Source: an uncultured Halomonas sp. | Lineage (GTDB): Bacteria > Pseudomonadota > Gammaproteobacteria > Pseudomonadales > Halomonadaceae | Length of the DNA: 64,000 nucleotides | NCBI RefSeq assembly: GCF_947500835.1 | Contig: NZ_CANMTQ010000001.1 | Span: forward strand, 186,001-250,000 | Direction of reading: 5' to 3' | Part shown: positions 1 through 8,609 of the stretch, piece after piece | Layout: every line of letters starts with the position of its first letter | How positions within the stretch are numbered: the first letter of the stretch is position 1 | Notes under the pieces: model-generated | What the model saw: the letters and a program-made list of their open reading frames with translations, nothing else | Databases searched by the model: none | What the model was told of the DNA's origin: nothing | Position numbers and translations under genes: made by a program

Positions 1-224
1 CCAATGCTGTCGCTTTCAGGTACCACTCCCGGCGGTGTTGCGGCTATCGCCGGTATGGTTTGAAAGGGGTTGATGCGCTCGGCAAACCAGGGCTTTCGCG
101 CCTCCCCGTTGGCGAAATCGACTTCGCACCAGCGATAAGGTACTTCAAGCTCCCGCAGCAGTATTTCGACGGCGCGGCAGGGCTGGGATAAGCGGTGTGC
201 GTATAGAGTAAGTGTCATATTCAT
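1..224 (-). CDS. glutathione S-transferase, N-terminal part (runs off left edge)
   Basis: Reading the minus strand from the ATG at 224 gives an open frame to the window edge (about 74 codons). It begins MNMTLTLYAHRLSQPCRAV and continues with a thioredoxin-like N-terminal GST domain: the S-x-P-x-R-A-V segment where the catalytic Ser and glutathione contacts lie in theta/zeta-like GSTs, then INPFQTIPAI, the cis-proline region, and a PESDSI segment that matches the conserved E-S glutathione-binding pair. A second in-frame ATG at 218 is an alternative start. The C-terminal helical domain is outside the window, so subclass and substrate cannot be judged. Confidence 0.8.
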   Translation of the reverse strand, partial: MNMTLTLYAHRLSQPCRAVEILLRELEVPYRWCEVDFANGEARKPWFAERINPFQTIPAIAATPPGVVPESDSI

Positions 225-281
225 GACATCAGTATGGACGTTCGACTCAATAGATTCATAGCCGCTATATTCATCATTTTG

Positions 282-313
282 AAAAAAACGATCAGCCTAG
301 TGATCGTTTTTTT
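282..313. terminator. bidirectional rho-independent terminator
   Basis: A 13-bp perfect inverted repeat (AAAAAAACGATCA / TGATCGTTTTTTT) with a 6-nt loop gives a hairpin with a T-run on either strand. It lies 20 bp past the stop of the binding-protein gene at 333 and upstream of the GST gene. It most likely ends the minus-strand binding-protein transcript. Confidence 0.85.
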
Positions 314-332
314 CGTAGCGCCCCGCGATGTC

Positions 333-1397
333 TCAGCGGCTTCTCACCTCGTTCCACAGCTGCTGCAACAGCTGAAGCTGATTGCCCTCGATTAAAGGCG
401 TAGTCACCAGGGTCTCGCGCTGCTGGGTACTCAAACGCGACGACTCTTTGAGCTCCGGAGCAACCTTGTCCAGCGCTGCCTCATTGGGGGTGCGATAGAA
501 AGCATAGTTCGCCGATCTGGCGGCATTTTCAGGACGCTGTAAGAATTCGATGAACTGATTGGCAAGTTTCGGATGCGGGGCCCGCTTTGTAATCACGAGA
601 GTGTCGACCCCTAGTTGGGAACCTTCTTGGGGGACGAAGAACTCCAGATCACCGTAGGTTTCGGGGGAGTCCGCCTTGCGATAGTCGAGATCGCCGCTGT
701 AGGTTACCGCTACCTCGGTAACACCCCGAGCGATCTGATCAATGGCGGCCGTGCTGTCGACGAAGCCGGTGAAGTTGTCGCGATCGAGCACCTTGCTCAT
801 CAGCTTGGCCGCTTCGATCCAAGGCTCTTGTCCTACGCAATTGAAACCTGCGCCCTGGTAGGCACAGGCCATGCCCAGGCTGACCTGAGGGTCACCGCCC
901 AACAAGGCAAAAGGCTGATCCGGGTTGACTGACGGATCGAATAGCAGACTCCAGGACTGTTCTGGCTCTTCGAAGGTCTTGGTATCGTAGACGATGCCGG
1001 TAACGCCCCAGAGATAAGGCACGCTGTAGAGTTCATCAGGATCGTAATCCGGACTGCGAAAGGCTTCCATCAGGTTGTCGCGATTGTCGACGATTTCCGG
1101 ATTCAGCTCTTGAATCAGGCCCGCATTGATCAGCCGTGGCACAAAATAGTCCGTGGGCACCACCACGTCGTATTGCGAATCCCCCCCGGCGGCCAATTTG
1201 GAAAACATCTCCGCATTCGAGGTGAAATAGCTTTGAACCACCTCGGCGTCGTACTCCTGCTCGAAATCCTTCAGAACCTCAGGATCCATGTATTCGGTCC
1301 AGTTGAACAGATACAGCTTTTCCGCAGCGCCGGCCTGCATGCTCAGGGCCAGCAGACAAGCGCCTATCAAAGGCGCCCGCGAGGGAGAAATGCGCAT
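333..1397 (-). CDS. polyamine ABC transporter periplasmic binding protein (PotF/SpuD family), copy 2
   Basis: This is a periplasmic solute-binding protein for putrescine or spermidine. The chosen start (MRISPSRAP) at 1397 has AAGGA 8 nt upstream and gives a 354-aa precursor with a hydrophobic signal ending at AGAAE. A longer reading from 1424 lacks a good ribosome site. The mature protein begins KLYLFNWTEYMDPE, the hallmark PotD/PotF N-terminus whose Trp and acidic residues bind the diamine. It is clearly paralogous to the product of 3104-4165 (same NWT-YMDPE, SQYDV-VP and YVPRL blocks). A terminator (1513-1544) separates it from puuA, so it is probably transcribed on its own. Two binding proteins for one permease set suggest different polyamine preferences; this is inference. 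Confidence 0.92.
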   Translation of the reverse strand: MRISPSRAPLIGACLLALSMQAGAAEKLYLFNWTEYMDPEVLKDFEQEYDAEVVQSYFTSNAEMFSKLAAGGDSQYDVVVPTDYFVPRLINAGLIQELNPEIVDNRDNLMEAFRSPDYDPDELYSVPYLWGVTGIVYDTKTFEEPEQSWSLLFDPSVNPDQPFALLGGDPQVSLGMACAYQGAGFNCVGQEPWIEAAKLMSKVLDRDNFTGFVDSTAAIDQIARGVTEVAVTYSGDLDYRKADSPETYGDLEFFVPQEGSQLGVDTLVITKRAPHPKLANQFIEFLQRPENAARSANYAFYRTPNEAALDKVAPELKESSRLSTQQRETLVTTPLIEGNQLQLLQQLWNEVRSR

Positions 1398-1512
1398 GTC
1401 AAGAATCCTTATGAACCCAGCCAAATCGTGGAGCGCTCATCATAGCCTGAATGACGACTATGGTTAACCGGCCCGTGGCCAGACCCGCAGGCGTCACACC
1501 TCATGGCATATT

Positions 1513-1544
1513 AAAAAAAAGGCGTACCCGTCACCGGATACGCC
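1513..1544 (-). terminator. rho-independent terminator after puuA
   Basis: On the minus strand a 10-bp stem with one mismatch (GGCGTATCCG / CGGGTACGCC, loop about 4 nt) is followed by a long T-run, seen as the A-run at 1513-1520 on the plus strand. It sits about 60 bp downstream of the puuA stop and splits the cluster into two transcripts. Confidence 0.88.
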
Positions 1545-1606
1545 GCTCAAGATGCTAAACAAGAATGACGAAAAGCTTTATTTAAACGGGTTAATAAAAA
1601 GGCAGT

Positions 1607-2974
1607 TTACACCCGCAGCAACAGGTGCTCCCGCTCCCAGGAGCTGATGACCCCGAAGTAAGCGGTATGTTCGGCTCGCTTGACCGCCAGGTAGCTGTTG
1701 ATGAAGCGCTCGCCAAGCAGGTCTGCAAGCGCCGCGCACTCCTGCAGGCCATCCAGGGCTGGACTGATATCGTCCGGCAGCTTGTCACCGACGGCCCAGG
1801 CAGAGCCCACCATGGGCGGGCGCGGGTCGATCTGGCTGATCATGCCCAGATAGCCGCAGGCCAGTGTGGCGGCAATCGCAAGATAGGGGTTAGCGTCCGC
1901 ACCCGCCAGGCGATTCTCGACTCGGGTCGCTTCCGGGGCGCCCATTGGCACTCGCAGCCCAACGGTGCGATTGTCGAATCCCCATTCAGTATTGACTGGC
2001 GCCGAACCGCTGGTCTCTGTGCGCATCAGGCGACGATAGGAGTTGACGTTGGGAGCGAAGAACGGCATGGCCGCGGGCAGGTATTGCTGCAAGCCGCCAA
2101 TATAGTGATGAAACAGCTTGCTGGGCTGGCTGTCCTCGCCGGCAAACAGATTTCGTCCGCTCCTGATGTCCACCAGACTCTGGTGCACATGCATTGAGCT
2201 ACCCGGCTCGTTGGCCATGGGCTTGGCCATGAAGGTGCCGTACATGCCGTGACGCAGCGCCGTCTCGCGCAGGGTACGTTTGAACATCACCACCTGGTCC
2301 GCCAGCATCAAGGGGTCACCGTGCTGGAAATTGACCTCCATCTGCCCTGCACCTTCTTCGTGCACCAGGGTGTCGATGTCCAGTCCCATGGCTTCGGAGT
2401 AGTCGTACATCTCTTCGAACAGCGGATCGAACTCATTGACCGCATCGATGGAAAAGGACTGGCGACTGCTTTCCTGGCGCCCGGTGCGGCCGATCGGCGG
2501 CTCCAGCGGATAGTCGGAATCGGTATTGGTCTTGACCAGATAGAACTCTACCTCCGGGGCCACTACCGGCTTCCAACCCCGATCATCAAACAGCTTGAGT
2601 ACACGCTTGAGCACCCCCCGGGGGGATAGCTCCACCGGCTCGCCGGTCAGATAGTAACAGTCATGAATGATCTGAGCGGTGGGGTCTTCTGCCCAGGGGA
2701 CCAGGTAGGCGGCATTGGGATCCGGCACCAGCTCCATATCGAGTTCGGCGGCATTCCAGAAGCGGATATCCTCGTCCTCGGGATAGCCCCCGGTGACCGT
2801 CTGGATGAAGATCGAGTCCGGCAGGCGCGGCCTGCCACCATTGAGATATTTCTTGGCGGGCATGATCTTGCCCTTGAGAATACCGGTAAGATCCGTCACC
2901 AGACACTCAACCTCGGTGATGCCCTTGGCTTGAAACCACTCGCTCAGCTCGTGGTGCTGACTGTCACTACTCAT
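1607..2974 (-). CDS. puuA: gamma-glutamylpolyamine (putrescine) synthetase, glutamine synthetase family
   Basis: This enzyme ligates glutamate to putrescine or another polyamine with ATP, the first step of the gamma-glutamyl polyamine pathway. The start MSSDSQHHEL at 2974 has AAGGA 7 nt upstream and gives 455 aa, normal for the PuuA/SpuI family. The glutamine-synthetase fold shows in the beta-grasp N-terminus (LVTDLTGILKGKIMPA) and the catalytic domain with APEVEFYLV, AGQMEVNFQHGDPL, the ATP-site segment SSMHVHQSL, and ENRLAGADANPYLAIAA. There is no adenylylation-site tyrosine region typical of GlnA. The neighbouring polyamine transporter and PuuB-like oxidase support the polyamine assignment over nitrogen assimilation. 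The exact acceptor (putrescine, cadaverine or spermidine) is not readable from sequence. Confidence 0.92.
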   Translation of the reverse strand: MSSDSQHHELSEWFQAKGITEVECLVTDLTGILKGKIMPAKKYLNGGRPRLPDSIFIQTVTGGYPEDEDIRFWNAAELDMELVPDPNAAYLVPWAEDPTAQIIHDCYYLTGEPVELSPRGVLKRVLKLFDDRGWKPVVAPEVEFYLVKTNTDSDYPLEPPIGRTGRQESSRQSFSIDAVNEFDPLFEEMYDYSEAMGLDIDTLVHEEGAGQMEVNFQHGDPLMLADQVVMFKRTLRETALRHGMYGTFMAKPMANEPGSSMHVHQSLVDIRSGRNLFAGEDSQPSKLFHHYIGGLQQYLPAAMPFFAPNVNSYRRLMRTETSGSAPVNTEWGFDNRTVGLRVPMGAPEATRVENRLAGADANPYLAIAATLACGYLGMISQIDPRPPMVGSAWAVGDKLPDDISPALDGLQECAALADLLGERFINSYLAVKRAEHTAYFGVISSWEREHLLLRV

Positions 2975-3103
2975 ACAACATTCCTTACATGGCGGGTTGC
3001 GCACTTATCGGCAGCGTCATGCCGACATCACAAATGCAGAGGGGCAACCACGATGACCCCTGCTCTTGAAATCATTGAATGGGACCTTGCGGCCCCATGC
3101 TTT

Positions 3104-4165
3104 TTAACGAGACTGAACTTCATTCCACAGCTGCGTAAACGTCTGAAGCTGTTGCCCCTTGAGGCTGGGCGTGAACTTGAGGCGTTCCATGTCGTCTTCG
3201 CTGGGCTGCACCGGTGGCTTGGTCAGCACCTCGTCCAGATGCGGTACGGCCGCCTCATTGGGGCTGGCGTAGTAGTTGTAGTTGGAGAGCTGGGCGCCGA
3301 CTTCTGCATCAAGAATGAAGTTGATGAAATTGTGCGCCATCTCTACATTGGGCGCCTTGGAGGGGATCATCATGACATCCACCCACTTCTCGGTGCCTTC
3401 ATCCGGGATCATGAACTCGATGTTCTCGAAGGAGTCCGGGTTCTCGTCCTTGTAGAACAGATAGTCACCGTTGTAAGTGATCGCCGCATGGGTCACGCCC
3501 CGGGCAAGTTGCTGAAGCGCCGGTGTACCATCGGTAAAACCGCTGAAACGCCCTCGGTTCTTGGTCTCCAGCAATAGCCTGGCGCTCTCCTTCCAGGCAT
3601 CCACACCGGTACAGTCATAGCCATGGCCAAGATAGGCACAGGCAGCGCCCATATTTATCTGCCCATCTCCCATCAATCCAAAGGGATGATTCGGATTGAC
3701 CTCCGGGTCGAACATCAACGACCAGCTCTTGGGCGCATCCGGGAAGGTTGCGGCGTTGTAGACGAGGCCGGAGACCCCCCACTGATAAGGCGCGGAGTAG
3801 ACCGCTCCTTCGTCGTAGCTGGGGTCGTCGAACTGCTCCATGACGTTGTCCAGGTTCGGGATCTTGGACTTATCTAGCTTTTGTACCAGTCCGGTCTCGA
3901 TCAGGCGCGGCACATAGTAGTTGGAAGGCACGATGACATCGTACTGGGAAACGCCGCCGGTATTGAGCTTGGCGAACATCTCCGGCAGGGAGTTGTAGTA
4001 GTTCTGCACCACATCGACGTCATATTTTTCCTCGAACGCCGTGATGATCTCCGGATCCATGTACTGGGTCCAGTTGAAAACGTAGAGCTTGTTTTCCTGG
4101 GCCTGGACGCTGCCGACCAGAAGAAGGCTCCCCAGCGCGGTGGCAATCGTGGTCATTGTTTTCAT
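3104..4165 (-). CDS. potF: polyamine ABC transporter periplasmic binding protein (PotF family), copy 1
   Basis: This 353-aa periplasmic receptor delivers polyamine to the PotHIG-type permease encoded just upstream. The start MKTMTTIATAL at 4165 has a strong GAAGGAG site 7 nt upstream. A signal peptide ends near VQAQE and the mature protein starts KLYVFNWTQYMDPE. Conserved ligand-pocket blocks include SQYDVIVPSNYYVPRL, YSAPYQWGVSGLVY and a C-terminal TQLWNEVQSR. It lies 71 bp after potI and 129 bp before puuA, consistent with one long transcript. It is a paralogue of the product of 333-1397. Confidence 0.93.
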   Translation of the reverse strand: MKTMTTIATALGSLLLVGSVQAQENKLYVFNWTQYMDPEIITAFEEKYDVDVVQNYYNSLPEMFAKLNTGGVSQYDVIVPSNYYVPRLIETGLVQKLDKSKIPNLDNVMEQFDDPSYDEGAVYSAPYQWGVSGLVYNAATFPDAPKSWSLMFDPEVNPNHPFGLMGDGQINMGAACAYLGHGYDCTGVDAWKESARLLLETKNRGRFSGFTDGTPALQQLARGVTHAAITYNGDYLFYKDENPDSFENIEFMIPDEGTEKWVDVMMIPSKAPNVEMAHNFINFILDAEVGAQLSNYNYYASPNEAAVPHLDEVLTKPPVQPSEDDMERLKFTPSLKGQQLQTFTQLWNEVQSR

Positions 4166-4236
4166 TGTGTCACTCTCCTTCGGTTTACATTACACAGCAC
4201 GTTGCATCATCTATCGTCTTGCATTGCCAAGGACAT

Positions 4237-5034
4237 TCAACGCTGCCCCTGGCGGTTGAACAACAAACTCATCAATGCCGCAATGGCAACGGCGCCGATC
4301 ATCAAGGCCGCGATGGCGTTGATTTCCGGTGTCACCCCTTTCTTGATGGCGCCCCAGATATAAATCGGCAAGGTGGCGCTTTCCGGTCCCGAGGTGAAGA
4401 AGCTGATCACGAAGTCGTCGATGGACAGCGTGAAAGACAGGAAAAATGCGGATATCAGCGCCGGTTTGATAGTGGGCAGCAGAAAGTGCCAGGCCCGCTT
4501 GAACGGCGTGGCGTAGAGATCCTTGGCCGCCTCGAACAGGGTCGGGTCGAGCCCGACCAGCCGCGAATAGACGATCAGCGCCACGAAGGGAATCTGGAAG
4601 GTCACATGAGAAATGATCATGGTCAGAAGCCCTGGCTGCAGCAGACCGGTATAGCGATGTATCGAGACGAAAAAGGCCATCTCCGAGATACCGAACACGA
4701 TGTCCGGCAACACGATAGGCAGATAGATCAACACGATCAGCCAGCCCAGCTTGCGATGCCGATGGCGATACATGCCATAACCGAGCAGACAACCGATCAC
4801 CAGGGCCAATACTGCTGAAACGATCGCCAGTACCATGCTGTTCCAGAAAGCGGAGATGATCTGCTCATTGCCCAGCAGTCGCTCGTACCAGCGCAGGGAA
4901 AAGCCGGTGAAGCGAGCGGCACTGTTGGCCGCATTGAAGGAAAAGAACACCACCACTGCCAGAGGCAGATAAAGAAATATAAGGGTCAGCCACCAGAAAG
5001 CGCTCAGGCCACGCTGCAAGGTACGCTTTTTCAT
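4237..5034 (-). CDS. potI: polyamine ABC transporter permease (PotI/PotC type)
   Basis: This is the second inner-membrane permease of the polyamine importer, 265 aa, with about six transmembrane helices. An N-terminal MKKRTLQRGLSAFWWLTLIF segment leads into the first helix. The cytoplasmic EAA loop that contacts the ATPase appears as EAAKDLYATPFKRAWHFLLP around residue 175. Its ATG overlaps the potH stop by 4 bp (ATGA at 5031-5034), indicating translational coupling. Length and partner order match PotI (putrescine) as well as PotC (spermidine), so the substrate cannot be fixed. Confidence 0.92.
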   Translation of the reverse strand: MKKRTLQRGLSAFWWLTLIFLYLPLAVVVFFSFNAANSAARFTGFSLRWYERLLGNEQIISAFWNSMVLAIVSAVLALVIGCLLGYGMYRHRHRKLGWLIVLIYLPIVLPDIVFGISEMAFFVSIHRYTGLLQPGLLTMIISHVTFQIPFVALIVYSRLVGLDPTLFEAAKDLYATPFKRAWHFLLPTIKPALISAFFLSFTLSIDDFVISFFTSGPESATLPIYIWGAIKKGVTPEINAIAALMIGAVAIAALMSLLFNRQGQR

Positions 5035-5951
5035 ATCACCACCTCTTCGCCGCCACCCAAGCGTTTACCGATTCGGCGCATGGCAAACAAGCCAATGAAG
5101 GTGGCAATCAGCATCAAAATGGCGCCGGCGGCTCCCAAGGGCCAGTTCGATCCACCGGCAAACTGATTGGCGACTAGATTACCCAGCATCATGCCCTTGC
5201 CGCCCCCGAGCAGCTCAGGAATCACGTACATGCCGAAAGCCGGAATCGCCACCAGTACCGTGCCCGCCAGAAGCCCTGGCAGGGTCTGGGGAAAGACCGC
5301 GTGCCAGAAGGCGCGCAGCGGCGAGGCGTAAAGGTCCTGGGCCGCCTGCACCTGGGCGGTATCGAGCTTCTCAAAGGCGGCATAGAGCGGCAGCACCATG
5401 AAGGGCAGGAAGTTGTAGACCAGCCCCAAGGTAACGGCAAAATTCGAAGGATAAAGCCCCATGTTGGGAGGAATGAACCCTAGCCACTGGGCAAGATCGG
5501 AAAGTGGCGTGCCCGGCGCCAGCAGATTCATCCAGCCGAAGGTGCGGATGACCTGATTCGTCCAGGACGGCACCACGACCAGCAGCAGCATAATGGCGCG
5601 CCACTTTATACGACAGGTGGTGATGTAATAGGCAATGGGATAGGCGACGATCACTACCAGCACCGTAGCCAAAAAGGTCTGCCACAGGGAGCGCAGCAGC
5701 GTGTAGAGATTGCCCGGACTCCAGCCCAGAAAGCCAAAGCCCGCCAGCTGCTCGAAAGAGTTCAGGGTCAGTGGCATTTGCGGCAGGCCGTAAGGGCCAT
5801 TGGTCATGAAGGCCACCGCCATGAGATACAGACTTGGCAGCACCAGGAACACCACGATCCAGGTGGCGCCCGGCGCCACGCTGAACAAGAGATGACGCGA
5901 CTCACCGACAACGGCTCGCCCCCGGGAGGCCATGCGTGAAGATTCCACCAT
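5031..5951 (-). CDS. potH: polyamine ABC transporter permease (PotH/PotB type)
   Basis: This is the first inner-membrane permease of the importer. The start MVESSRMASRG at 5951 has GAGGAGA about 5 nt upstream and gives 306 aa; a longer frame begins at 5999 but would overlap the end of the ATPase gene. It is a multi-spanning protein with the EAA-type loop AAQDLYASPLRAFWHAVFPQ in its second half and a periplasmic segment between the first two helices (FMTNGPYGLPQMPLTLNSFE) typical of PotH. It is spaced 10 bp from the ATPase gene and overlaps potI by 4 bp, so the three transporter genes form one unit. Confidence 0.92.
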   Translation of the reverse strand: MVESSRMASRGRAVVGESRHLLFSVAPGATWIVVFLVLPSLYLMAVAFMTNGPYGLPQMPLTLNSFEQLAGFGFLGWSPGNLYTLLRSLWQTFLATVLVVIVAYPIAYYITTCRIKWRAIMLLLVVVPSWTNQVIRTFGWMNLLAPGTPLSDLAQWLGFIPPNMGLYPSNFAVTLGLVYNFLPFMVLPLYAAFEKLDTAQVQAAQDLYASPLRAFWHAVFPQTLPGLLAGTVLVAIPAFGMYVIPELLGGGKGMMLGNLVANQFAGGSNWPLGAAGAILMLIATFIGLFAMRRIGKRLGGGEEVVI

Positions 5952-5961
5952 TATCGTCTCC

Positions 5962-7113
5962 TCAGGAAGCAACTCGTACCAGGTCGTCAGGACACACACT
6001 GACCGTTACCTGATCGCCGACATTGAGCAGGCGCTGGCCCAGGTTGCTGGCCGTGGCCATCATGGTCACCCCTGCCACTTCCAGGCGATATTCAACCCGG
6101 CTACCCCGATAGAGTCGCTCCATCACCTTGCCCTGCAGCTGGTTATAATTCTCGGGAACCTCTGCATTGAGCTCCAGGGTCTCGGGGCGAACAAGCAACC
6201 AGCCATCCTGCTCCTCACGCTGCTCAGCGGGATCGATATGCAGGCGACCCAGCTCGGTATCCACCCAGTCATCCCCGCTTGCGTGAATGGCAAACAGGTT
6301 GTCGTGACCCATGAAGCGGGCCACGAAGGCATTGCGGGGATGTTCATAGACTTCATTGGGTGGCCCGACCTGCTGGATGATGCCGCCATCGAGCACGGCG
6401 ATACGATCGGACATTACCATGGCTTCGTCCTGGTCATGGGTCACGAACACGAAGGTCATGCCCAGGCGCTTCTGGATGCGCTGCAGCTCGACCTGAAGCT
6501 GCCCTCGCAGGCCGGCATCAAGAGCAGACAAGGGTTCATCAAGCAGCAGTACATTGGGCTCGCAGATCAGCGCGCGCGCCAGGGCAATACGCTGACGCTG
6601 CCCCCCGGACAGTTGATCGACCGGTCGATCGACCAAAGACCCCAGTTGAATGAACTCGGCAACCTCATCCACCTTGCGCCGCTGCTCTTTTTTCGAGTCT
6701 CCTCGCATGCGCAAGCCAAACGCCAGATTGTCGCGTACCGAAAGGTGAGGAAACAGCGCATAGGATTGAAAGACGGTATTGACGCTACGCTTGTGGGGCG
6801 GAATATCGGTGACATCCTGGCCGCCGATACAGACATGGCCAGCATCCGGCTCTTCAAGGCCGGCAAGCATACGCAACAAGGTGGTCTTGCCGCAGCCAGA
6901 AGGCCCAAGCAGCGTGAAAAACTCGCCGGCTTCGATCGTTAGGTCGACATCGTCGAGGGCCACGGTGTGCTTGCCAAAACGCTTGTGCAACCCCTTGAGT
7001 TCGATCGAGGAAGGCTCGCGACGCTCGCGCTCGCCGCTCTGCTGGGCACTATCGGAACGACTTTCTGTTGCGCCCTGATCGGTAGTCTTAGCAACCGTGG
7101 TGGGATGACTCAT
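5962..7113 (-). CDS. potG: polyamine ABC transporter ATP-binding protein (PotG/PotA type)
   Basis: This cytoplasmic ATPase energises the importer, 383 aa. An unusually hydrophilic N-terminus of about 35 residues precedes the nucleotide-binding domain. Walker A GPSGCGKT lies at about residues 70-77, the Q-loop is in VFQSYALFPHLS, the signature is LSGGQRQR, Walker B is VLLLDEPLSALD and the switch His is in FVTHDQDEAM. A TOBE-like C-terminal domain follows (about residues 300-380). This domain order is typical of PotA/PotG. The gene starts the transporter unit 54 bp after the oxidase gene. Confidence 0.93.
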   Translation of the reverse strand: MSHPTTVAKTTDQGATESRSDSAQQSGERERREPSSIELKGLHKRFGKHTVALDDVDLTIEAGEFFTLLGPSGCGKTTLLRMLAGLEEPDAGHVCIGGQDVTDIPPHKRSVNTVFQSYALFPHLSVRDNLAFGLRMRGDSKKEQRRKVDEVAEFIQLGSLVDRPVDQLSGGQRQRIALARALICEPNVLLLDEPLSALDAGLRGQLQVELQRIQKRLGMTFVFVTHDQDEAMVMSDRIAVLDGGIIQQVGPPNEVYEHPRNAFVARFMGHDNLFAIHASGDDWVDTELGRLHIDPAEQREEQDGWLLVRPETLELNAEVPENYNQLQGKVMERLYRGSRVEYRLEVAGVTMMATASNLGQRLLNVGDQVTVSVCPDDLVRVAS

Positions 7114-7167
7114 GTATTACTCTCCCGTTATTGTCGTGGTGTGTCGGAGAATAAGTTGCCCCCGAAA

Positions 7168-8460
7168 CTACAACCGGTCCCGCAATTTATAGAAATTGGT
7201 TGCCAGCACCAGTAGCGGCTGACGTAACCAGCTTCCACCCGGAAACCGGCGATGAGGCATGGCGGCGAACACATCAAAGCGTTCGGCCTGTCCAGCAATG
7301 GCGTCGCTCAATAGCTGACCGGCAAGCCCAGCTAGAGACATGCCGTGTCCCGAGTAGCCCTGGGCATAAAGGACATTGCGATCAAGTCGTCCGAAGTCCG
7401 GCGCGCGATTGACAGTGATGGCCACATCCCCCCCCCAGCGATAGTCGATTTTAGTGCCCTTCAATACAGGGAACAGACCGGCGATCTTGGCGTCCATACG
7501 AGCTTCGAGATCCCGAGGCTCACGCCCATCATAACTAACTTCTCCGCCATAAATCAGACGCTTATCCGCGGACAAGCGGTAATAATCGAGGACGAAATTG
7601 GTATCCGAGAGTGCGTCGTTCTGGGGAAGCACCTGGGCAACCTGCTCATCGCTCAAGGGTTCGGTGGCGACGATGTAATTGGCGGCGCGCATGATGCGCC
7701 CGCTCAATTCAGGCAGCAACCCTCCCAGATAGGCATTGGCAGCCACTACTATGAAGTCCGCGCTCACCCGCCCTTGAGCGGTAGTCACCCGAGCAGGTTG
7801 ACCGCGCTCGACAGTGATCGCGGCGCTGTGCTCGTGAATGACAACCCCCGCCTTCTGAGCGGCAAGAGCTAACCCAAGGGTATAGTTGAGGGGATGCAGA
7901 TGACCGCCTTCCGCATCGTGAAGACCGGCCAGATAAGCGTCGCTGACGACCCGCTCGCGTAGGGCGTCGCCTTCCAGAAAGGTCATTGAATGATAGTCGT
8001 AGCGCCGAGCCATGCTTTCCTGGAATGCATGCAGATCGCGTACATGGCGGGGTTTGATCGCTGCGTTGACATAGCCCCAGGTGAGATCGCAAGGAATGTC
8101 ATGGCGCTTTATGAGCTGCTCGGTGAGGCGTACCGACTCGCGACTCATTTCCCATATTTCCCGGGCACGCTCGAGTCCCAGCGCCTTTTCGATCACTTCA
8201 AGCTCGGTGCCAAGCCCCGGCAAAATCTGCCCGCCACTGCGCCCCGAGGCGCCATAGCCGATTTCACCGGCCTCGAGCAGCACCACCGAATACCCCCGCT
8301 CGGCGAGATGCAATGCCGTGGAGCAACCGGTTACGCCACCACCGACAACGCAGACATCAGCGTTGATATCGCCTTCCAGGGGCGGGGCCGGCGCCAGATC
8401 GACTGAGATACTGGCATTGTAATAAGAGGCGGGACGATAAGGTCCGGGGGCAGCCGTCAT
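7168..8460 (-). CDS. puuB: FAD-dependent oxidase, gamma-glutamylputrescine oxidase-like (DAO family)
   Basis: This is predicted to oxidise gamma-glutamyl-polyamine to the aldehyde with release of H2O2 and ammonia. The start MTAAPGPYRP at 8460 with AGGAAAA upstream gives 430 aa; the frame is open to 8580 but the extra 40 residues look non-coding. The N-terminal dinucleotide-binding motif is DVCVVGGGVTGCSTALHLAERG. The segment GYGASGRSGGQILPG matches the region that places the flavin in the DAO/PuuB family. The C-terminal half carries RWGGDVAITVNRAPDFGRL and YAQGYSGHGMSLAGLAGQLL, both typical of PuuB/OrdL-like enzymes. A polyamine role is supported by the adjacent ligase and transporter; other OrdL-family amine substrates remain possible. 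Confidence 0.88.
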   Translation of the reverse strand: MTAAPGPYRPASYYNASISVDLAPAPPLEGDINADVCVVGGGVTGCSTALHLAERGYSVVLLEAGEIGYGASGRSGGQILPGLGTELEVIEKALGLERAREIWEMSRESVRLTEQLIKRHDIPCDLTWGYVNAAIKPRHVRDLHAFQESMARRYDYHSMTFLEGDALRERVVSDAYLAGLHDAEGGHLHPLNYTLGLALAAQKAGVVIHEHSAAITVERGQPARVTTAQGRVSADFIVVAANAYLGGLLPELSGRIMRAANYIVATEPLSDEQVAQVLPQNDALSDTNFVLDYYRLSADKRLIYGGEVSYDGREPRDLEARMDAKIAGLFPVLKGTKIDYRWGGDVAITVNRAPDFGRLDRNVLYAQGYSGHGMSLAGLAGQLLSDAIAGQAERFDVFAAMPHRRFPGGSWLRQPLLVLATNFYKLRDRL

Positions 8461-8609
8461 AATGTTTTCCTGGTCCAGTGCGACTCGCTGTTGTTGTTGA
8501 ACTCTGCGACCGTTTTCGAATGCTTGTTGACAGTCTTGCACCAAACCCAGCGCAAGTGTCAAGTATAGAATACCAAGCATTCAACGCAACGAGACCAACG
8601 TAGAACGAT

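Noticed and set aside
3079..3105. Hairpin and T-run near the end of potF as a terminator
   Set aside because: The T-run is on the plus strand, where no gene ends, and one stem pair is mismatched; on the coding strand there is no T-run.
2663..3577. A 304-codon plus-strand frame opposite puuA and potF
   Set aside because: It is antisense to two clear genes and has no family motifs or ribosome site.
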